This document shows, one piece after another, positions 55,139 through 64,000 of a DNA stretch of 64,000 nt. Positions within the stretch are counted from its first letter, which is position 1; each line of letters starts with the position of its first letter. Under the pieces are notes generated by a model that was not told the DNA's origin, ran no database searches, and saw nothing but the letters and a program-made list of their open reading frames with translations. A program made the position numbers and the translations under genes. The stretch is from Bacteroidota bacterium (lineage in GTDB: Bacteria > Bacteroidota > Bacteroidia > Bacteroidales > Prolixibacteraceae), in the NCBI GenBank assembly GCA_023412195.1, contig JAEYNZ010000047.1:1-64000 (forward strand), read 5' to 3'.

Positions 55139-56455
55139 ATGAACAGGACTGTTATTTTTATAATCATATTGATTGCTGCACTTGCCGGCTGTAAAACACT
55201 CAGGCAGGGAGTTCTGAAAAAAGAAACGCCACATGAGGAATATGTTTCCAGGATAAATGGGTTTGGACTTGACAATCATAAAATAGGACAAAACTGGATA
55301 CGTGCTGGTGAAGATGCTATGTTGAACCCCGTGAGGGTATCCATTCCCTTTTCAGAAGCACTGGTATTCGATTATGACCACCTTAAAGCCGCCGCCTACA
55401 GCCTTTTCTTAAGGGAAGGCCAGAAACTGCATATATTGGCGGAACCCGAAATAGAAGACAGTTCTTCAGTTTTTATTGATTTATATCGTATCGATGGAAT
55501 TGAATTCCGACAGGAAGCATATGCAGAAAAAGATTCTATCAGGCTTGACTTCATGGTAAAACGGGATGGGGAATATATCATCCGCATTCAGCCAGAACTT
55601 CTGACGAAAGGGCTATTTACCTTATATCTTTTTACGGATGCTTCCCTCAATTTCCCAGTTCCCGGAAAAGATTTCAGTTCCATAGCAAGCTTTTTTGGCG
55701 ATCCGCGCGACGGAGGAAACAGGCGGCATGAAGGAGTAGATATTTTTGCCCCACATGGAACCCCTGCACTGGCAGTTGGCCCCGGAAGGGTAACCCGCAC
55801 CGGCAATAACAGGCTTGGCGGAAAAGTAGTGTGGGTTAGCGACCATGAAAGAGGATACAATTATTACTATGCTCACCTTGATTCACAACTCGTGCATCCG
55901 GGTATGCGGGTTCAGGCTGGAGACACCCTTGGCCTAATTGGTAACACCGGTAATGCTGTTACAACACCTCCCCACCTGCATTTTGGCATTTATGCCTTTG
56001 GACGCAGAAGCATAGACCCCTACCTTTTCTTTCACCGTACAACTATGCCTGTTATAGATTCAGTGCAAATTATGCAGTATGCAGGGAAGTGGGGCCAGAC
56101 ATCCAATCCGCGTACCAATTTCAGAAAGGCTCCCGGCATGGATGCAGAAATACAAAGTACCCTGGAGGGGCAGATTCCATTAAAAGTCAGAGGCATTACC
56201 GGACAATGGCTTCGTGTGGAACTTCCTGAAGGACAGGAAGGATATGTCCACCAGTCGCTGGTTAAACCTGCAGAAAAACCTGTACATGAAATGGTGGCAC
56301 AGCCCGGCCTGGTTATCCGCAGCCGGCCATTACCCCGCTCTCAGGCAAAAAAGATTACTGAAAAAGATGAAAAACTTACTGTTTATGCTGAATATAATTC
56401 CTACCTGCTCATCGGCACGGGAGATACTTTCGGATGGATTGAGTCAAATTTGTAA
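55139..56455 (+). CDS. M23-family peptidase lipoprotein with SH3 domains
   Basis: 438 residues. Lipoprotein signal (ALAGC, Cys18). After a sandwich-like region (60-170) comes the M23 (LytM) domain with zinc ligands His197 and Asp201 in HEGVDIFAPHG and His281 in PHLHFG. Two bacterial SH3-like domains follow (about 320-375 and 378-438). The full set of ligands suggests an active D,D-endopeptidase acting on peptidoglycan cross-links from the periplasm, with SH3 domains binding the wall. It is a single-gene unit. Confidence 0.93.
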   Translation: MNRTVIFIIILIAALAGCKTLRQGVLKKETPHEEYVSRINGFGLDNHKIGQNWIRAGEDAMLNPVRVSIPFSEALVFDYDHLKAAAYSLFLREGQKLHILAEPEIEDSSSVFIDLYRIDGIEFRQEAYAEKDSIRLDFMVKRDGEYIIRIQPELLTKGLFTLYLFTDASLNFPVPGKDFSSIASFFGDPRDGGNRRHEGVDIFAPHGTPALAVGPGRVTRTGNNRLGGKVVWVSDHERGYNYYYAHLDSQLVHPGMRVQAGDTLGLIGNTGNAVTTPPHLHFGIYAFGRRSIDPYLFFHRTTMPVIDSVQIMQYAGKWGQTSNPRTNFRKAPGMDAEIQSTLEGQIPLKVRGITGQWLRVELPEGQEGYVHQSLVKPAEKPVHEMVAQPGLVIRSRPLPRSQAKKITEKDEKLTVYAEYNSYLLIGTGDTFGWIESNL

Positions 56456-56656
56456 TCAATTTTCAAAATTTAACTGTTAATCATAAAACAACGCTTTATC
56501 AAAGTTGGAAAAAGCCTAAACTTGTACTATGATTTCCTGATAATAAATGATTTGACAGTATCCTGCCGGCCATGACTGCTCACGCCTTTTTTGATATCCT
56601 GGTTTATGGAGAATTTGCTGCAGCACCGTGGTGGGTATGGTAGCTGCAAATAATTA

Positions 56657-57526
56657 TTATTTGCCTGAAACCCTGCCGTTGCTTGCCGACCAGCTTTCTA
56701 CAGATGATTCAGTGCCATTATGTACCTGAACCAGACCAGTTATCTTTTCATCTTCAATCCGGCCACTAAACACATACCTTTCACCATTGGAAGGATTGCT
56801 TGCCCTAAAGCTGATACGGTCGCCTGATAGCGCACTTTCACTGACATTCAGTTTTGTATTGCCTGATTTAAGTGCAAGTTCAAGCTCCTGGAATTTCTGG
56901 GTTACATCCATCGTGAATTTTTTCCCATCATGATTCCAGCTCCAGTTGCCATCAATTTTTGCCGGTATCACCCAATAATAAATATTTCGGTAATCCACAT
57001 TGTACTGGTTATCGGGATTCCAGTCATTCATATCGAAGCTGTGAGAAACAATCCGGGTGCCGGGCTCAAGGGTATCAAGCAGCCTGGGACGCAACTTGAG
57101 GTTTACAGTACTCAGGAGATACATGGTTATTACACTGGCTGAACTAATATCTGTTTCAAAAATATTCCCTTCAACAAAAACCACTTTATCTTCCACGCCC
57201 GCTTCCCGTGCATTGGCATTTGCTTCCTTTATACGCTGCGGATCGATATCAACACCATGAGCAAATGCACCCCGTTTGGCAGCGGCAATAACAATGCGTC
57301 CATCACCTGAACCCAGATCTATTACATAGTCTCCTGGCCCTACATTAGCCACATCAAGCATTTTTTCAACCACATCTTCAGGAGTAGGTACATATGGAAC
57401 ATCGCGTTGCTGAGCCTGCAAACCTGCCACAAACAACAGACTGAATATAAAAACCCAAACTATATGCCATTGTTGTGCTAAAAAGTACTGAGGCAGACTG
57501 GTAATTAAGGAAACATCTTTTTTCAT
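56657..57526 (-). CDS. Methyltransferase-domain protein with export signal (copy 2)
   Basis: 289 residues from the ATG at 57526 (MKKDVS); an ATG at 57559 is also in frame. The hydrophobic segment ends GLQAQ, then DVPYVPTPEDVVEKML and the SAM motif DYVIDLGSGDGRIVIAAAKR (20 residues) are nearly identical to copy 1 at 51736. The C-terminal beta-rich region is also shared (GERYVFSGRIEDEKITGLVQ). The two genes face each other over 4 kb and look like an old duplication. Substrate unknown. Confidence 0.85.
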   Translation of the reverse strand: MKKDVSLITSLPQYFLAQQWHIVWVFIFSLLFVAGLQAQQRDVPYVPTPEDVVEKMLDVANVGPGDYVIDLGSGDGRIVIAAAKRGAFAHGVDIDPQRIKEANANAREAGVEDKVVFVEGNIFETDISSASVITMYLLSTVNLKLRPRLLDTLEPGTRIVSHSFDMNDWNPDNQYNVDYRNIYYWVIPAKIDGNWSWNHDGKKFTMDVTQKFQELELALKSGNTKLNVSESALSGDRISFRASNPSNGERYVFSGRIEDEKITGLVQVHNGTESSVESWSASNGRVSGK

Positions 57527-57606
57527 TAGGATAACTTTAAAATTATTAAACTGATACAAGTTAAAATATTTCGTGCGACGAAAAAAATTTATTTTTCTCC
57601 TGTATG

Positions 57607-57822
57607 CTAATCTTCAGCATATTTAATAACCTTTACCGGACATTCACGGGCAGCTTTTTTGATCTTTTCTTCATTATTTATAAAATCGGCATCATCTTCA
57701 ATAAATGCCTCACCAAAATCACTCAGTCCAAAAACCTCCGGACAGGTTTCATTACAATAACCCGCAGAGATACAACCATGCTCAATCCAAACTTTTTTGA
57801 TTGCCATAATATCATTTTGCAT
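57607..57822 (-). CDS. Small single-cluster ferredoxin
   Basis: 71 residues. One Fe-S cluster site: HGCISAGYCNETCP plus a distant Cys in ARECPVKVI. Against the usual C-x2-C-x2-C-x3-C-P pattern, the second Cys is Ala, so the cluster may be of the [3Fe-4S] kind, or have a non-Cys ligand. It is an electron carrier in the cytoplasm. The ATG at 57807 (MAIKKVW) is an alternative start. Confidence 0.85.
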   Translation of the reverse strand: MQNDIMAIKKVWIEHGCISAGYCNETCPEVFGLSDFGEAFIEDDADFINNEEKIKKAARECPVKVIKYAED

Positions 57823-57892
57823 TTCATAACCTCTGCAACGTACTGTTTGTTCAACAGTAAATGAAAATGAACCGGGGTGTCAGGGCTGTGAC

Positions 57893-58450
57893 TTATATCA
57901 GACGCTTGTTAAGTCTGCTTTCCTCAATGATCTTTTCGAGGCGAAAAAGTTGAGTTTCTTTTCTTTTAGCGCTTAGTATCCAAAAATATATAGTTCTCTT
58001 GTAGGACGGAGGTTGAGTGGAAAAAAAATCCCATGCAGCTTTATTTTCCCTGAATTTTTCTTCCATATCTGCAGGTAATGCTTCAGGTTTATTTTCATAG
58101 CTGTAAATGGCTGTCCTCTCCTCTTTTCTATTCGTGAAAAGGGAAAGGCCTGCAGACTGCATCAGCCCTTTTTTAATAAGCTCAGTTGCTTTTTTTACAT
58201 TTAAGGCACTCCATGTGCTTGAAGGATTTCTAGGTGTGAACCTGATACAATAACTCTCATCATCCAATTTCCTTCGAATTCCATCTATCCAGCCGAAACA
58301 TAATGCCTGATCAACAGATTCAGACCACGTCATGGTAGGCTTACCTGTACTCTTTTTGTAAAAACCAACAATCAATTCCCTTTCTGTCTGATGATTTTTC
58401 TCCAGCCATTTTCTAAAATCAAACTGATCTGAAAAGAAAACTACATCCAT
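57893..58450 (-). CDS. YdeI/OmpD-associated family protein
   Basis: 185 residues from the ATG at 58450 (MDVVFFSDQFDFRKWLEKNH, 20 residues); the frame is open further upstream but that part overlaps rsgA's end and lacks family similarity. Family pattern: ELIVGFYKKSTGKPTMTWSE, VDQALCFGWIDGIRRKLDDE and FTPRNPSSTWSALN. The family is linked to stress tolerance or bacteriocin protection; the mechanism is unknown. It is 64 bases downstream of rsgA on the same strand. Confidence 0.87.
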   Translation of the reverse strand: MDVVFFSDQFDFRKWLEKNHQTERELIVGFYKKSTGKPTMTWSESVDQALCFGWIDGIRRKLDDESYCIRFTPRNPSSTWSALNVKKATELIKKGLMQSAGLSLFTNRKEERTAIYSYENKPEALPADMEEKFRENKAAWDFFSTQPPSYKRTIYFWILSAKRKETQLFRLEKIIEESRLNKRLI

Positions 58451-58514
58451 TTTATGTGTGTTTATGAACAAACTCAAAATCTTTTTTTCAATAAAAAATC
58501 CACTATTCCAATGA

Positions 58515-59588
58515 TTATTTTTTCCGTTTAAAATCCGATTTATTATAATCCCTGATGATCTTTCCAAAAATCTTTTCTTTCCTCTTTTTATCAGCAACTG
58601 TGGTTTCAAACCATGTTCTTTCCTTCTCCATTTTCAGGAAATTTTCATAAGAGCCAGAGTCAAGTTCTCCTTTACTGACAGCATCAATTACTGCACAGCC
58701 TGCTTCTCCTGTATGTGTACAATCTTTAAATCTGCACCCTTCAGAAAGACGTGTAATTAAATCAAATGTAATTCCAATCCCTCCTGCAGAATCGGCAATA
58801 CCAACTTCCCTCATACCCGGATTGTCAATTAATATTCCTCCATTACCGAGAATCTTAAGTTCCCTGTGGCTTGTCGTATGCCTGCCCTTGCTGGTGCTCT
58901 GGCTGATGGTATCGGTCCGCATGAGATTCTTACCCGCAAGATTGTTCAGCAAAGTAGATTTTCCAACACCCGACGAGCCAAGTATACAATAGGTTTTGCC
59001 TTTTTCTATAACCTGGATGATGCTTTCGTACCCTTCACGGGTTTCATTGCTTATGGATATAACCGGTACATTTTGTATCCTCAACCTGATGCTTTCGGTT
59101 AACTCTTGTATCCTCTGTTTATCTGCAAGATCTGTTTTTGTTAAAACAATACAGGGAGACACCCGGGCTGAATTGCAGATCAGAAGATATCTTTCCAGCC
59201 TGTTAATATTGAAATCCCTGTCGGCCGCCTGAACAATAAAAGCACAATCAACATTTGCTGCTATAACCTGAACATCACCTGTATGTCCGGCAGCCTGCCT
59301 CCTGATGACAGAAGTTCTGGGAAAGATTTTATGTATAATGGCAAAATCTGCATCATACAACATAAGTGCTACCCAGTCGCCGACAGCAGGATAATCTTCC
59401 GGGCAGGTAGCAGTAAAACGCATATTACCTGTTATTTCAGCTTCCACTTCACCTTTTTCGGTAACAACAATATATCGTTCCTTATGCCCGGCAACCACCC
59501 TTCCGGGTTCCAGGCTTTCAGCAAGATGCTGCTTCCTGAAATTTTCATGTTCAATGTGATATCCCAAATCTTTCAGATCCATGATCAT
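58515..59588 (-). CDS. rsgA: Ribosome small subunit-dependent GTPase A
   Basis: 357 residues. OB-fold domain (about 30-95), then a circularly permuted GTPase with motif order G4-G1-G3: VLTKTDLAD (148-156), GSSGVGKST (204-212) and DNPGMRE (255-261). A zinc-binding tail has Cys285, Cys290, His292 and Cys298. The GTPase helps late maturation of the 30S subunit. An ATG at 59582 is an alternative start. A -7 box is at 59614. Confidence 0.95.
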   Translation of the reverse strand: MIMDLKDLGYHIEHENFRKQHLAESLEPGRVVAGHKERYIVVTEKGEVEAEITGNMRFTATCPEDYPAVGDWVALMLYDADFAIIHKIFPRTSVIRRQAAGHTGDVQVIAANVDCAFIVQAADRDFNINRLERYLLICNSARVSPCIVLTKTDLADKQRIQELTESIRLRIQNVPVISISNETREGYESIIQVIEKGKTYCILGSSGVGKSTLLNNLAGKNLMRTDTISQSTSKGRHTTSHRELKILGNGGILIDNPGMREVGIADSAGGIGITFDLITRLSEGCRFKDCTHTGEAGCAVIDAVSKGELDSGSYENFLKMEKERTWFETTVADKKRKEKIFGKIIRDYNKSDFKRKK

Positions 59589-59613
59589 TCATTTGTTAAA
59601 AAACTTTATTTTA

Positions 59614-59621
59614 CAAAAATA
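59614..59621 (-). promoter_or_regulatory. -7 box of rsgA
   Basis: CAAAAATA on the plus strand reads TATTTTTG on the minus strand, 26 bases before the start codon at 59588. Confidence 0.4.
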
Positions 59622-59725
59622 GGCTGTAGAATTGGCCAATGTTCTCATAAGTAAGGATTTGGATGTTATAATTACAGTAGCAGCTAATTACAGGTTTACC
59701 ACTTGGGTTACATGTGTGATTTCTT

Positions 59726-61872
59726 TTATTTTTTCCTGAACATCCTGTTAATTGATTTGCCTATTTCATCAAGCTTTTCAATAGGTTCTGTCATAGATGG
59801 ATTTTGCAATTCCATACCTGGAGTGACTTCATCCTTGTCCTGTACAGGGTACACAAGCATAAAACTGTAATCCTGGAAATACCTGTTCAGGTATACTGGT
59901 ATCATAAGCATATTTTCCTGGAATGATAACCTGTTCTTCCTGCTCATTACAACTATCAGATTATCATCTGGCTGTACCTCTCTTGCCAATACAAGAAAAT
60001 CTTCCCAGTTACTAAACTCCCTGAAAGCAGCATCTACAGGGTGTTCCTTTTGTTTCTTCATAATGGAAACAAGAGTAAGCGCCGAACCGTAAAATACAAG
60101 TTTAGACCCTGTATTTTGGGCAATGTTCCAGATTTTCATCATCCACAAATTAAAACCTGCTTCCCTGTCAGCTCTATCAGGTACAATTACAACATGCTTC
60201 TTAATAGTCCCTAAGGGCTGCACTGGTCTATAAATGAACGTAGTAATGTTTATTTTAGTAATAATTCCCTCTATCAGGCTACCAAGAAAAGTGTCTGCTA
60301 TTCCTCGTTTGATATGAAGGCCCATGATCAGGGCGGTTATCTGATGTTCCATGATCACACTTGTGATACCATTCACAGTATTTACATCATAGCGCAGAAG
60401 TTCATTTAATTCATTGTCGGTTGCCGCAGCTGTGACAGCCGCACGGTGCAAGGTATCCTGCGCAAGCTTATGTGCTTTGCTGCCTTCGGATTCATTTTGA
60501 ATAACACTCAAGGCATATATCCCCTTTCTGTTTTTCTTCGATTTGATTGTAAGACCAAGAATAATAAGCTCATCGACTGTTTCAGGATTGCTCACCGGAA
60601 TTAAAATTTTCTCCTCTATTTCTGTCTGATCTGTTGCATACGCCTCCGCATCCAGGAGTGCAATGTTTTTTGCTCCTTTCTGGGCAACAAGGGAAGCCAT
60701 GGTACAGGTAACGAGAATCATCAGAATTGTGCCGTTCAATACGTTTTCATTCAGCAACCTTACAGGTTCTCCTTCTGGTGTAGTCCCTGTAATGATATTA
60801 TAGCCTACAATAACGGCAGCAAGGGTTGCCGCTGCCTGGGCATTACTAAGTCCAAATATCAACCTCCGCTCATCAGCCGTAAATCTGAAAGTTTTTTGGG
60901 CAAGCCATGCAGCAAGAAATTTTGCTGAGGTAGCAATGATGATCATAACCACACCCACCTTTAATGTATCCAGATCAGTAAAAAATAATCTGTAATCGAT
61001 GAGCATCCCCACTCCTATCAGAAAAAAAGGAATAAAAATGGCATTCCCTACAAATTCTACCCGATTCATAAGCGGTGAGGTGCGGGGTATAAGCCTGTTC
61101 AGTGCAAGGCCTGATAAAAACGCTCCTATGATGGCTTCTATGCCTGCCAGCTCGGCAAGAACTGCCCCAAGAAAGACCATCATCAGTACAAAGATATATT
61201 GTGATACCCTGTCGTCGTATCGCTTAAAAAACCCTCTGGCTGCAATGGGAAAACCCAGTGTGACAATCAGACCGAATGCTGCAATCGAAATGGTTAATCT
61301 GATCCAGAACTCCAAATTCACTTCCCCTTCCGACATGCCTACAATAACAGCCAGCACCAGCAAGGCAAGGGTATCGGTAATCATGGTACCTCCCACAGTG
61401 ATGTTCACAGCCCTGTTTCTGGAAACCCCCAACTTGCTTACCAATGGATAGGCAATCAATGTATGCGAAGCAAACATACTGGCCAGCAAAATGGAGGTGG
61501 CCATTGAAAAATTCAATACATATATTCCTGCCAATATACCAAGAGCCATAGGTATAATAAAAGTATACATGCCAAATACAATGCTTTTCCTGCTGTTCTT
61601 TTTAAATCAGCAAGATCTATTTCAAGTCCGGCCAGGAACATGATATACAACAATCCAGCAGTGCCTGACAGAATGATGCTGCTGTCACGGCTCATAAGAT
61701 CAATTCCGTTTGGGCCAATAACAGCACCAGCAATGATCAAACCCAGAAGATGTGGAATTTTTAACTTACTTAACAGAATAGGAGCAACCAGAATAATGAC
61801 AAGTATAACCAGAAACTTCAACACCGGATCGGTAAGAGGCAATGCTGTACCAGTTATGCTTATTATATTCAT
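59726..61872 (-). pseudogene. Kef-type cation:proton antiporter with C-terminal stress domain, frameshifted
   Basis: Two overlapping frames make one protein. The 5' frame (from the ATG at 61872) reads VLKFLVILVIILVAPILLSK up to LAGLEIDLADLK; the 3' frame goes on from SIVFGMYTF through the CPA2 membrane domain (LLASMFASHTLIAYPLV, GAFLSGLALNRLIP) to a universal-stress-like cytoplasmic part ending at 59726. The break is at the A/T run 61599-61603: one more base there would give L-K-K-N-S-R-K-S-I-V-F-G and restore a CPA2-type antiporter of about 715 residues. The rest is intact, so this is a homopolymer indel: a sequencing error, a recent mutation or slippage. Antiporters of this family exchange K+ or Na+ for H+. 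Confidence 0.87.
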
Positions 61873-62205
61873 CGTCTGCCATTAAATGATATCTTAAAAA
61901 CTCATAACAACCTGATGATATTTCCGCTAAATATAAATAATGTTTTTATGCCAGTTTAACAAAACCTCCGGAGGGTAAAAATAATTCCCGATAATAAAAA
62001 ACAGGTTCAGATAAGACTGGTAACTGCAGAATCAGGACTGAGGAAATACGATTTTACTAAAAAACAGAATGGTTCTTCATTAGAGGTCCGGACTCAACCA
62101 TTTCCATTCCTTAATCGTGCATAATTCAATAATTGCATGTTCCTGCATAATGAACATGTAAAAACCATTTCCAAAAGGATTTGTTATGTGATGTATAGTT
62201 GCAGT
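61873..62205. other. Divergent intergenic region
   Basis: 333 bases between the antiporter and the DUF4112 gene. TATAGTTG near 62194-62201, one base off TAnnTTTG, is too close to the start to be used for it. Nothing else recognised. Confidence 0.35.
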
Positions 62206-62664
62206 ATGAATAAAAATGTTCCCCGGGAAGTTCCCCAAAGCTTAAGAAGACTTGCACGCCTGCTCGACAGTCAGTTCAGCATTGGTAACTTCAAGTTTGG
62301 ATTGGATCCGTTATTGGGCCTGGTGCCTGGATTGGGTGACTTCATCTCACTAACCATATCAGGCGGCTTTCTGGCACTTGCGGCTAAACATGGTGCAAGC
62401 AGGAAGCTTCTGATTTTAATGGCACTGAATGTCCTTTTGGATGCTGTTATTGGCAGCATACCCATCCTTGGCCAGATTATCGACTTTTTCTATAAGGCCA
62501 ACGATCGCAATGTCCGGCTGCTTGAAAAACATTATCATAAGGGCAAATATCATGGCAGCGGCAAGGATTTGATCGCCATAATTATCATCTTACTAGTGCT
62601 GGTGGCAGCCTTTTTAATATTCCTGATGTGGAAGTTTTTCGCATGGATCATTGATCTGGCATGA
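62206..62664 (+). CDS. DUF4112 family membrane protein
   Basis: 152 residues from the ATG at 62206 (MNKNVPREVPQSLRRLARLL, 20 residues), which gives the usual family start; earlier ATGs at 62137 and 62191 are in frame. The core pattern is GLDPLLGLVPGLGDFIS, LLDAVIGSIPILGQIIDFFY and KANDRNVRLLEKH, followed by a C-terminal membrane segment (about 123-150). Function unknown. Confidence 0.9.
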   Translation: MNKNVPREVPQSLRRLARLLDSQFSIGNFKFGLDPLLGLVPGLGDFISLTISGGFLALAAKHGASRKLLILMALNVLLDAVIGSIPILGQIIDFFYKANDRNVRLLEKHYHKGKYHGSGKDLIAIIIILLVLVAAFLIFLMWKFFAWIIDLA

Positions 62665-62897
62665 AGGCGATTAACTTTTTCAAAAATACAGCCAGTAACC
62701 CCCTGTCCCTGTACCCTGTTTTCCCAGGCACATATATTGAACCGGCATAAAAAGCGGCAGTATATCCGGTCATTTTTATTATTGTACCTCTTCTCTGGAG
62801 GGTATCTGTGCTATTTGTGCATTGCGGTGATGACAGAAAAGGCATAAGCAAAAAGAGGACAGAAACCGGAAAAAAGGTTCTCCTTCCTATAACAGGA

Positions 62898-63683
62898 CTA
62901 AAGAAATGCACCACGTTCAATATTATGTGTTAATTCACTGATAAACCTGGCCATAGGGGCTCCATCCATCACATCGTGGTCAATTAATACTGTCATTTTC
63001 AACATTTCCCTGATAACAATGATATCATCAACAACAGCAGGTTTTTTAATGACAGAACCGATTCCAAAACATACAGGATGAATGGAAATCGGAATAAACC
63101 AACCATCAATCCTACCCATCATGCCGACTGATGTTATGGCAACATTACCCATTTTATGGAACAATGAATGAGGGCGCTTCAGCAAAACCCTCCAGGTAAA
63201 CCGCCGAAGGAATCCTGGTAAATGGTAATATAACTTTTCCATCACTGTAGATTTTCCCTGAAGCACAATATCCTTTTCGTTTACCCTGATATTTTTAGAA
63301 TCGCTTATGCAGCCGGTAATATCTTCAATACTCAGATCATTTACATTTTTAAGTAAAACAGGAAAAGGAACTTTTTCACCATTCAGTTCCTTCTCAACAA
63401 GAAATGATGCATTGACTTCTTTGAATGATATAATTTTTCTTTCGCCCAGAAGATAGGACGCTGAGCGGGCATGTTGGTGTACGGTGGCACAAATTACTTT
63501 TATTAACCAGGCAGTAAAAGAAATTTTTCCCATCTTCTTCCTATACTGCCTCATTTTGTCGCGGCTGCCTGTAACATCTATTTCCAGCATTGCCGATATA
63601 TGGTGTTTTTGAATGCCAACAGAACACACATCGATGGTGGCAATCCTGGAACGGGGGAATTGATGGGTGAAATAGTCAGTCAT
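62898..63683 (-). CDS. E2-type 2-oxoacid dehydrogenase acyltransferase-like protein
   Basis: 261 residues that match only the catalytic (chloramphenicol-acetyltransferase-fold) domain of dihydrolipoyl acyltransferases: FTAWLIKVICATVHQH near residue 70, NVAITSVG, and the active-site motif HDVMDGAP with His236 and Asp240. There is no lipoyl or E1/E3-binding domain and no E1 or E3 gene nearby. It may be a free-standing acyltransferase for an unknown acceptor. Confidence 0.85.
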   Translation of the reverse strand: MTDYFTHQFPRSRIATIDVCSVGIQKHHISAMLEIDVTGSRDKMRQYRKKMGKISFTAWLIKVICATVHQHARSASYLLGERKIISFKEVNASFLVEKELNGEKVPFPVLLKNVNDLSIEDITGCISDSKNIRVNEKDIVLQGKSTVMEKLYYHLPGFLRRFTWRVLLKRPHSLFHKMGNVAITSVGMMGRIDGWFIPISIHPVCFGIGSVIKKPAVVDDIIVIREMLKMTVLIDHDVMDGAPMARFISELTHNIERGAFL

Positions 63684-63846
63684 TCAAAAAATTTTATTGT
63701 AATTGCAACATCAATTCTTCTGAAAATCGGGCAACAGTTATGATCCCGTCAAAATAAATCAAATCAAAGTAATAACCGGAAGTAAAAGGGAATAAATTTC
63801 AGAAGTAAATCTATTTTTTTCAATGGTGTCCGGCAAAAAATCCATA

Positions 63847-64000
63847 ACAATGAATTTCGAGATCTCTCACTTCGTTCGAGATGGCAATCAGTTTGTTATA
63901 TATTTGTGAGGGGGAGGTCGGCGGCTTCACCACCAACCTACCCCTCTCAAAACACTAACTCTGAAAAAAATGTCATTGGTACCGCAGGGAGAAATCTCAA
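63847..64000. repeat. MITE-like repeat, copy 2 (reaches the window end)
   Basis: Second copy of the element at 46067-46200, with the same ends (CGAGATCTCTCACTTCGTTC and CAGGGAGAAATCTCA). The central hairpin is longer and differs in sequence (arms with GAGGGGGAGGT and ACCTACCCCTC around GGCGGC), but pairing is kept. It may extend past the window. Between 63684 and 63846 I see no feature. Confidence 0.72.

Noticed and set aside
62648..62920. Minus-strand open frame of 90 codons between DUF4112 and E2-like genes
   Set aside because: It overlaps both neighbours' ends, shows no family pattern and has poor composition; treated as noncoding.
1..64000. CRISPR, prophage, integrative element or tRNA genes
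   Set aside because: No regularly spaced repeats, phage structural genes, integrase or tRNA-like T-loop sequence was found in the intergenic parts.

Overview
The window comes from a bacterium of the phylum Bacteroidota, most likely an environmental Bacteroidales/Marinilabiliales type. The evidence is the -7 promoter box TAnnTTTG before many genes, signal peptides that end in A-Q, A-rich start sites without a clear Shine-Dalgarno, GH92 and GH16 glycosidases, and many families typical of the phylum (DUF4256, DUF4112, DUF6266, ASRT). No rRNA, tRNA, CRISPR array, integrase or phage gene was found.

Region 1 (1-7200): a REP-associated tyrosine transposase gene lies among inverted REP palindromes. 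It is followed by the branched-chain amino acid operon ilvD-ilvB-ilvN-ilvC. In front of ilvD is a complete attenuator: a promoter, a 22-codon leader peptide of which 11 codons are Ile, Leu or Val, an antiterminator pairing and an intrinsic terminator. A second strong terminator closes the operon.

Region 2 (7200-27350): after a DUF4256 gene comes a mannose-glycan degradation locus. It has four GH92 alpha-mannosidases (one interrupted by an in-frame TGA), a GH2 beta-mannosidase-like enzyme, a lipoprotein glycosidase, an MFS sugar transporter, a ROK sugar kinase, a mannose-6-phosphate isomerase-like protein and a YhcH-like lipoprotein. Together they could trim mannosides outside the cytoplasm, import mannose and convert it to fructose 6-phosphate. 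There is no SusC/SusD pair in the window.

Region 3 (27350-40620): ogt and an odd HTH-TM-NTF2 fusion precede an eight-gene minus-strand operon in which every product carries an export signal (two alpha/beta hydrolases, two NTF2-like proteins, a carboxylesterase, a CMD-family protein, a cupin and a PQQ-type propeller). A divergent AraC regulator sits at its head. A GH16 glucanase and a beta-helix protein follow.

Region 4 (40620-51550): palindromic and tandem repeats, then a group of stress-type genes: DUF6266, a Cys-rich copper-binding protein, DUF2892, a sugar-lactone oxidase, two ASRT-family proteins, DUF2721, DUF2071, an LLM flavin oxidoreductase, a GH13 enzyme, an AraC regulator and a glycine-zipper protein. 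A toxin-antitoxin pair with a dead toxin and one copy of a MITE-like repeat are also here.

Region 5 (51550-64000): two paralogous methyltransferases with signal peptides flank an amino acid permease, a subclass B1 metallo-beta-lactamase and an M23 peptidase. Then come a ferredoxin, a YdeI-like protein, rsgA, a frameshifted Kef-type antiporter, DUF4112, an E2-like acyltransferase, and a second MITE-like copy at the window end.
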